Assembly (NCBI GenBank): GCA_963797835.1
Contig: CAWCRN010000026.1
Location: 124,001 to 188,000 of the forward strand
Reading direction: 5' to 3'
DNA length: 64,000 nucleotides
Source: JBDTSW01 sp963797835
GTDB lineage: Bacteria > Actinomycetota > Thermoleophilia > Solirubrobacterales > 70-9
This document shows, one piece after another, positions 61,250 to 64,000 of the stretch; within the stretch, counting starts at the first letter, position 1; each line of letters opens with the position of its first letter. The notes under the pieces are model-generated. The model was not told the origin of the DNA. It worked only from the letters and a program-made list of their open reading frames with translations, and made no database searches. The translations under genes were made by a program, and so were the position numbers.

Positions 61250-62443
61250 GTGAACGCCGGCGGCGAGGCCAACCGGCGCGGCGGCTTCCTACGCGGGCTC
61301 GCGCTGGGCCTGCTGGCGGGCGCCCTCCTCGCCCTGGCCGTGGCGGCCGTCACCTCGGTGCTTGCGGATGAGGATTCGCCGGCGGAACACGCGCGCGAGC
61401 TGATCGAGGAGAATTACTTCCGAGAGGTCGACCCGCAGGCGATCGAGGGCTCGTCGGTCCGTGGCATGGTCGACGAGCTCCGCAAGCGCTACGACGACCG
61501 CTTCTCGCACTACTTCGGGCCGAAACAGCTCGAGGAGCTGAACGCCGCCACCTCGGGCGAGTTCTCGGGGGTTGGCCTGACGGTCAGCGAGGTCAAGCGC
61601 GGCCTGCGCGTGGCCAGCGTCCTCGAGAACACCCCGGCCGAGGGCGCCGGGATCGAGGAGGGAGATCTCGTCGTCGCCGTTGACGGCAAGTCGATCGCCG
61701 GCACCCCGGCCGATGTCGCCTCGGCCCGGATCAAGGGGCCGCCGGGCACCGAGGTGGAGCTGCGGGTCGTTCCGGCGGGCGGCGGCGAGCCGCGTGACCT
61801 CGTGGTCGAGCGGGCGGAGGTGCGGGTCCCGGCGGTCGACGGCGAGATCGTCCGGGTCATGACTCCCGACGGGCCGAAGAAGGTCGCCTACGTCCACTTC
61901 GCCACCTTCTCGGAGGGCGCGCACGGCGAGTTGCGCGAGACGATCGAGCGGCTCTACCGCGAGGGCGCCGAGGGGCTCGTGCTGGACCTCCGCGGCAACG
62001 GCGGCGGCCTCCTGAACGAGGCGGTGCTGTCCGCTGGGACCTTCGTCGAGGACGGGGTGGTGGTCTCGACCTCCGCCCGCGCGTCGGGGGACCAGGACTT
62101 CGAGGCGGCGGGCGAGGCCCTGGACCCGCGCCCGATGGTCGTGCTGATCAACCGCGACACGGCCTCGGCGGCGGAGATCCTCGCGTCCGCGCTCCAAGAC
62201 TACGGCCTGGCCACCCTGGTGGGCACACGCACGTACGGCAAGAACACCGTTCAGGAGATCCTGCGCCTGCCGGCGGGAGGCGCGCTTGACCTGACGATCG
62301 GCGAATACGTCACCTCGGAGGGCGAGTCGCTTGCGGGCAACGGGGTCCAGCCCGACGTGGACGCCAAGGACGATCCGGCCACCCCGGCCGATGAGGGGCG
62401 CGAGGCGGGCATCGAGGAGCTCCGCTCGATGCTCGGAAGCTGA
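61250..62443 (+). CDS. C-terminal processing peptidase (S41, CtpA-like)
   Basis: About 397 residues. N-terminal anchor (GLALGLLAGALLALAVAAVT), a helical bundle with HARELIEENYFREVDPQAIE and YDDRFSHYFGPKQLEELNAA, a PDZ domain (SGVGLTVSEVKRGLRVASVL to about 170), then the protease core: LVLDLRGNGGGLLNEAVLSA, NRDTASAAEILASALQDYGL (nucleophile Ser) and GTRTYGKNTVQEILRL (general-base Lys, 25 residues later, the normal spacing). Extracytoplasmic. Follows ftsX, as in many Gram-positive genomes where ftsEX-ctpA-smpB cluster. TTG at 61241 is an alternative start. Stop overlaps the next ATG. Confidence 0.93.
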   Translation: MNAGGEANRRGGFLRGLALGLLAGALLALAVAAVTSVLADEDSPAEHARELIEENYFREVDPQAIEGSSVRGMVDELRKRYDDRFSHYFGPKQLEELNAATSGEFSGVGLTVSEVKRGLRVASVLENTPAEGAGIEEGDLVVAVDGKSIAGTPADVASARIKGPPGTEVELRVVPAGGGEPRDLVVERAEVRVPAVDGEIVRVMTPDGPKKVAYVHFATFSEGAHGELRETIERLYREGAEGLVLDLRGNGGGLLNEAVLSAGTFVEDGVVVSTSARASGDQDFEAAGEALDPRPMVVLINRDTASAAEILASALQDYGLATLVGTRTYGKNTVQEILRLPAGGALDLTIGEYVTSEGESLAGNGVQPDVDAKDDPATPADEGREAGIEELRSMLGS

Positions 62444-64000
62444 TGGCCGGGGACGAGGCAGACGCCAGGTTTGTGGCCGTCGCCGCAAAGCGGGGGCGGT
62501 TCCGCGTCGCCGAGCCCCTGTTCGAGCCCGGGCCGCAGGTGCCGCTGGCAGGCGGCCAGAACACCCCGGCGCCGGGGACGATGGTGCTCGTCGAGCGCGA
62601 CGGCCGAGAGGCGCGTGCTGTACGCGAGCTGGGCTCTCCCGAGCGGGCCGCGGACGTCGTGGCCGCGTGGCTGTGGGAGGAGGGGGTCGACCGGGGCTTT
62701 GGGCCACAGATCGAGGCCGAGGCCGTCGCGGCGGCCGATTCCGCGGCGCAGCGGGCAAACGGCAACGAGCGCCGGAACTTGACGGCGCTCGACACCTTCA
62801 CGGTCGACCCCGCCTCGGCGCGGGACTTCGACGATGCCGTCTCCGCGCAGCCCGAGGGTGACGGATGGCGCCTGTGGATCCACATCGCCGACGTCGCGGC
62901 CCATGTCCGGCCCGGGTCGGCCCTCGAGCGGGAGGCCTACCAGCGGGGGACCAGCATCTACGTGCCGGGCACGGTCGAGCCGATGCTGCCGGACGCGCTC
63001 TCGGGTGTCGCGTGCAGCCTGGCGCCGGGGGTCGAGCGCCTCGCGGTGACAATGGAGGTCTGGCTTTCGCCCAGCGGCGAGGCCCGCGACCCGAGCTTCT
63101 ATCGCAGCCGGATCCGCTCCGACGCCCGGCTCGACTACGACCAGCTCGATCGCATCTTCGCGGGGCAACACGAGGCCCCGGTGATCGTCGCCGAACCGCT
63201 CGCCCACGCGCGGGCCGCGGCCGCGGCGCTCGCGGGGCGGCGCAGGGGCGACGCGCTCGAGATCCAGAGCTCCGAGCCCGACTTCGAGTTCGACTCCGAG
63301 GGGGCGGTGTCCGCAGCCCACGGCCGCGAGCAGACCGAATCCCACCGCCTGATCGAGCAGCTGATGATCCTCACCAACGAGCAGGTGGCCCAGCTGCTCG
63401 AGGCACGCCGGGTCCCTGCGCTCTACCGCATCCACGAGCCACCCGACCCGGAGCGAGTCGCGCTTCTGTTCGAGCAGCTCGCGGCGCTGGACGTGCCGAC
63501 GCCGCCGCTGCCCCGGAACCTCCAGCCCCAGGAGGCTGGCGCCCTCGTCGCGGAGGCGAGCCGGCTCGCCACGAAGGAGGCCGACCGCCGGGGCCATGGC
63601 CGTGCGGCGTATACCTCGCTCATCCTTCGCTCGCTCAAGCAGGCCTCGTACAGCCACCGCAACGTCGGGCACGCCGGCCTCGGCAGCGCCGCGTACTCCC
63701 ACTTCACCTCGCCGATACGCCGCTATCCGGACCTGGTCGCCCACCGCGCGCTGCTCTCGGTGCTGGGGCTGGGGGAGGCCCAGCCCGAGCGCCGGCACGT
63801 CGAGGAGGCCGGCGTGCACAGCTCCGAGCGCGAGCGGGAGGCGATGGGGCTGGAACGCCGCGCCGACCGGATCTGCGCGGCGTTCCTGCTCGAGCGCGAG
63901 CTGTTCGCCCGCGGCTGGGACGCGCGCTTCGAGGGCGAGATCTCGGGGCTGGTCGGCGGCGGCGCCTTCGTCCGTTTCCAGGGCGAGCTGGCCGACGTCT
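62443..64000 (+). CDS. rnr: RNB-domain exoribonuclease (RNase R-like), partial
   Basis: 519 codons visible; runs off the window. Short N-terminal region (VAAKRGRFRVAEPLFEPGP), no recognisable tandem cold-shock domains, then the RNB domain: LTALDTFTVDPASARDFDDA with the catalytic Asp cluster, RLWIHIADVAAHVRPGSALE, TSIYVPGTVEPMLPDALSGV, LIEQLMILTNEQVAQLLEAR, YSHFTSPIRRYPDLVAHRAL. The last residues (EISGLVGGGAFVRFQGELAD) begin an S1 domain. 3'-5' RNA degradation; with SmpB/tmRNA in many bacteria. TGATG overlap with the protease gene. Confidence 0.93.
   Translation, partial: MAGDEADARFVAVAAKRGRFRVAEPLFEPGPQVPLAGGQNTPAPGTMVLVERDGREARAVRELGSPERAADVVAAWLWEEGVDRGFGPQIEAEAVAAADSAAQRANGNERRNLTALDTFTVDPASARDFDDAVSAQPEGDGWRLWIHIADVAAHVRPGSALEREAYQRGTSIYVPGTVEPMLPDALSGVACSLAPGVERLAVTMEVWLSPSGEARDPSFYRSRIRSDARLDYDQLDRIFAGQHEAPVIVAEPLAHARAAAAALAGRRRGDALEIQSSEPDFEFDSEGAVSAAHGREQTESHRLIEQLMILTNEQVAQLLEARRVPALYRIHEPPDPERVALLFEQLAALDVPTPPLPRNLQPQEAGALVAEASRLATKEADRRGHGRAAYTSLILRSLKQASYSHRNVGHAGLGSAAYSHFTSPIRRYPDLVAHRALLSVLGLGEAQPERRHVEEAGVHSSEREREAMGLERRADRICAAFLLERELFARGWDARFEGEISGLVGGGAFVRFQGELADV

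Overview
The window is gene-dense, very GC-rich chromosomal DNA that looks like a deep-branching actinobacterium, most probably class Thermoleophilia (Solirubrobacterales or Gaiellales). This rests on composition and codon use, a signal peptide of the TYANVMATIAVF type, a c-di-AMP (ydaO) riboswitch ahead of a cell-wall peptidase, tRNA genes without an encoded CCA, and many TANNNT promoters placed 6-7 nt upstream of ATG/GTG (leaderless mRNAs). The taxonomy is an inference from these traits; no 16S rRNA gene is present.

Layout. 1-5.2 kb: a zinc/manganese uptake locus (ABC ATPase, Fur-type regulator, divergent binding lipoprotein), a YibE/F fragment, an SDR divergent from a catalase-like protein, a CPA1 antiporter and tRNA-Val. 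5.2-8.5 kb: membrane-anchored protein, alpha/beta hydrolase, GT87-like membrane protein. 8.5-12.5 kb: an accessory-looking segment after tRNA-Asp with a HATPase, a CxC protein, an MpsC/DUF2294 protein, an HTH protein, a secreted protein, scattered short hairpin repeats and a 6 x 15 bp palindromic tandem array. 12.6-24.9 kb: cupin, NTF2-fold proteins, pyruvate phosphate dikinase, HSDL2-like SDR, ferritin, a Vps62-like membrane fusion, a permease-USP-enolase-superfamily operon, a flavodoxin-like protein and an ICMT-like methyltransferase. 24.9-28.6 kb: an N-carbamoyl hydrolase / guanidino-hydrolase / basic amino acid decarboxylase operon. 28.7-32.7 kb: CNNM/CorC protein, MarR regulator and divergent ABC exporter. 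32.7-39.7 kb: fatty-acid oxidation genes (3-hydroxyacyl-CoA dehydrogenase, thiolase, acyl-CoA dehydrogenase), two of them behind the same TetR-type palindrome, plus a CWB2 protein and a cation efflux protein. 39.7-42.7 kb: c-di-AMP riboswitch with M23 peptidase, Gly-rich protein, hydrolase. 42.7-64 kb: a core block: lysA-hom-thrC, comF, hpf, secA, tag, prfB (with the classical CTTTGA programmed frameshift), FIST protein, nadC, fpg, nadA, two-subunit transketolase, ftsE-ftsX, C-terminal processing protease and RNase R (runs off the end).

Quality warning. More than thirty reading-frame breaks occur, including inside single-copy essential genes (secA, ftsX, nadA, nadC, thrC). Nearly all are compatible with one extra G or C. 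I treat these genes as intact in the organism and the breaks as probable consensus errors; the coordinates I give span the whole gene and name each break. Many apparent start and stop problems disappear once one base is removed.

How it fits together: core metabolism (Asp-family amino acids, NAD synthesis, pentose phosphate, PPDK), secretion and division functions are clustered at the right; the left is a mosaic of stress, metal, transport and lipid-oxidation genes under local palindromic operators.
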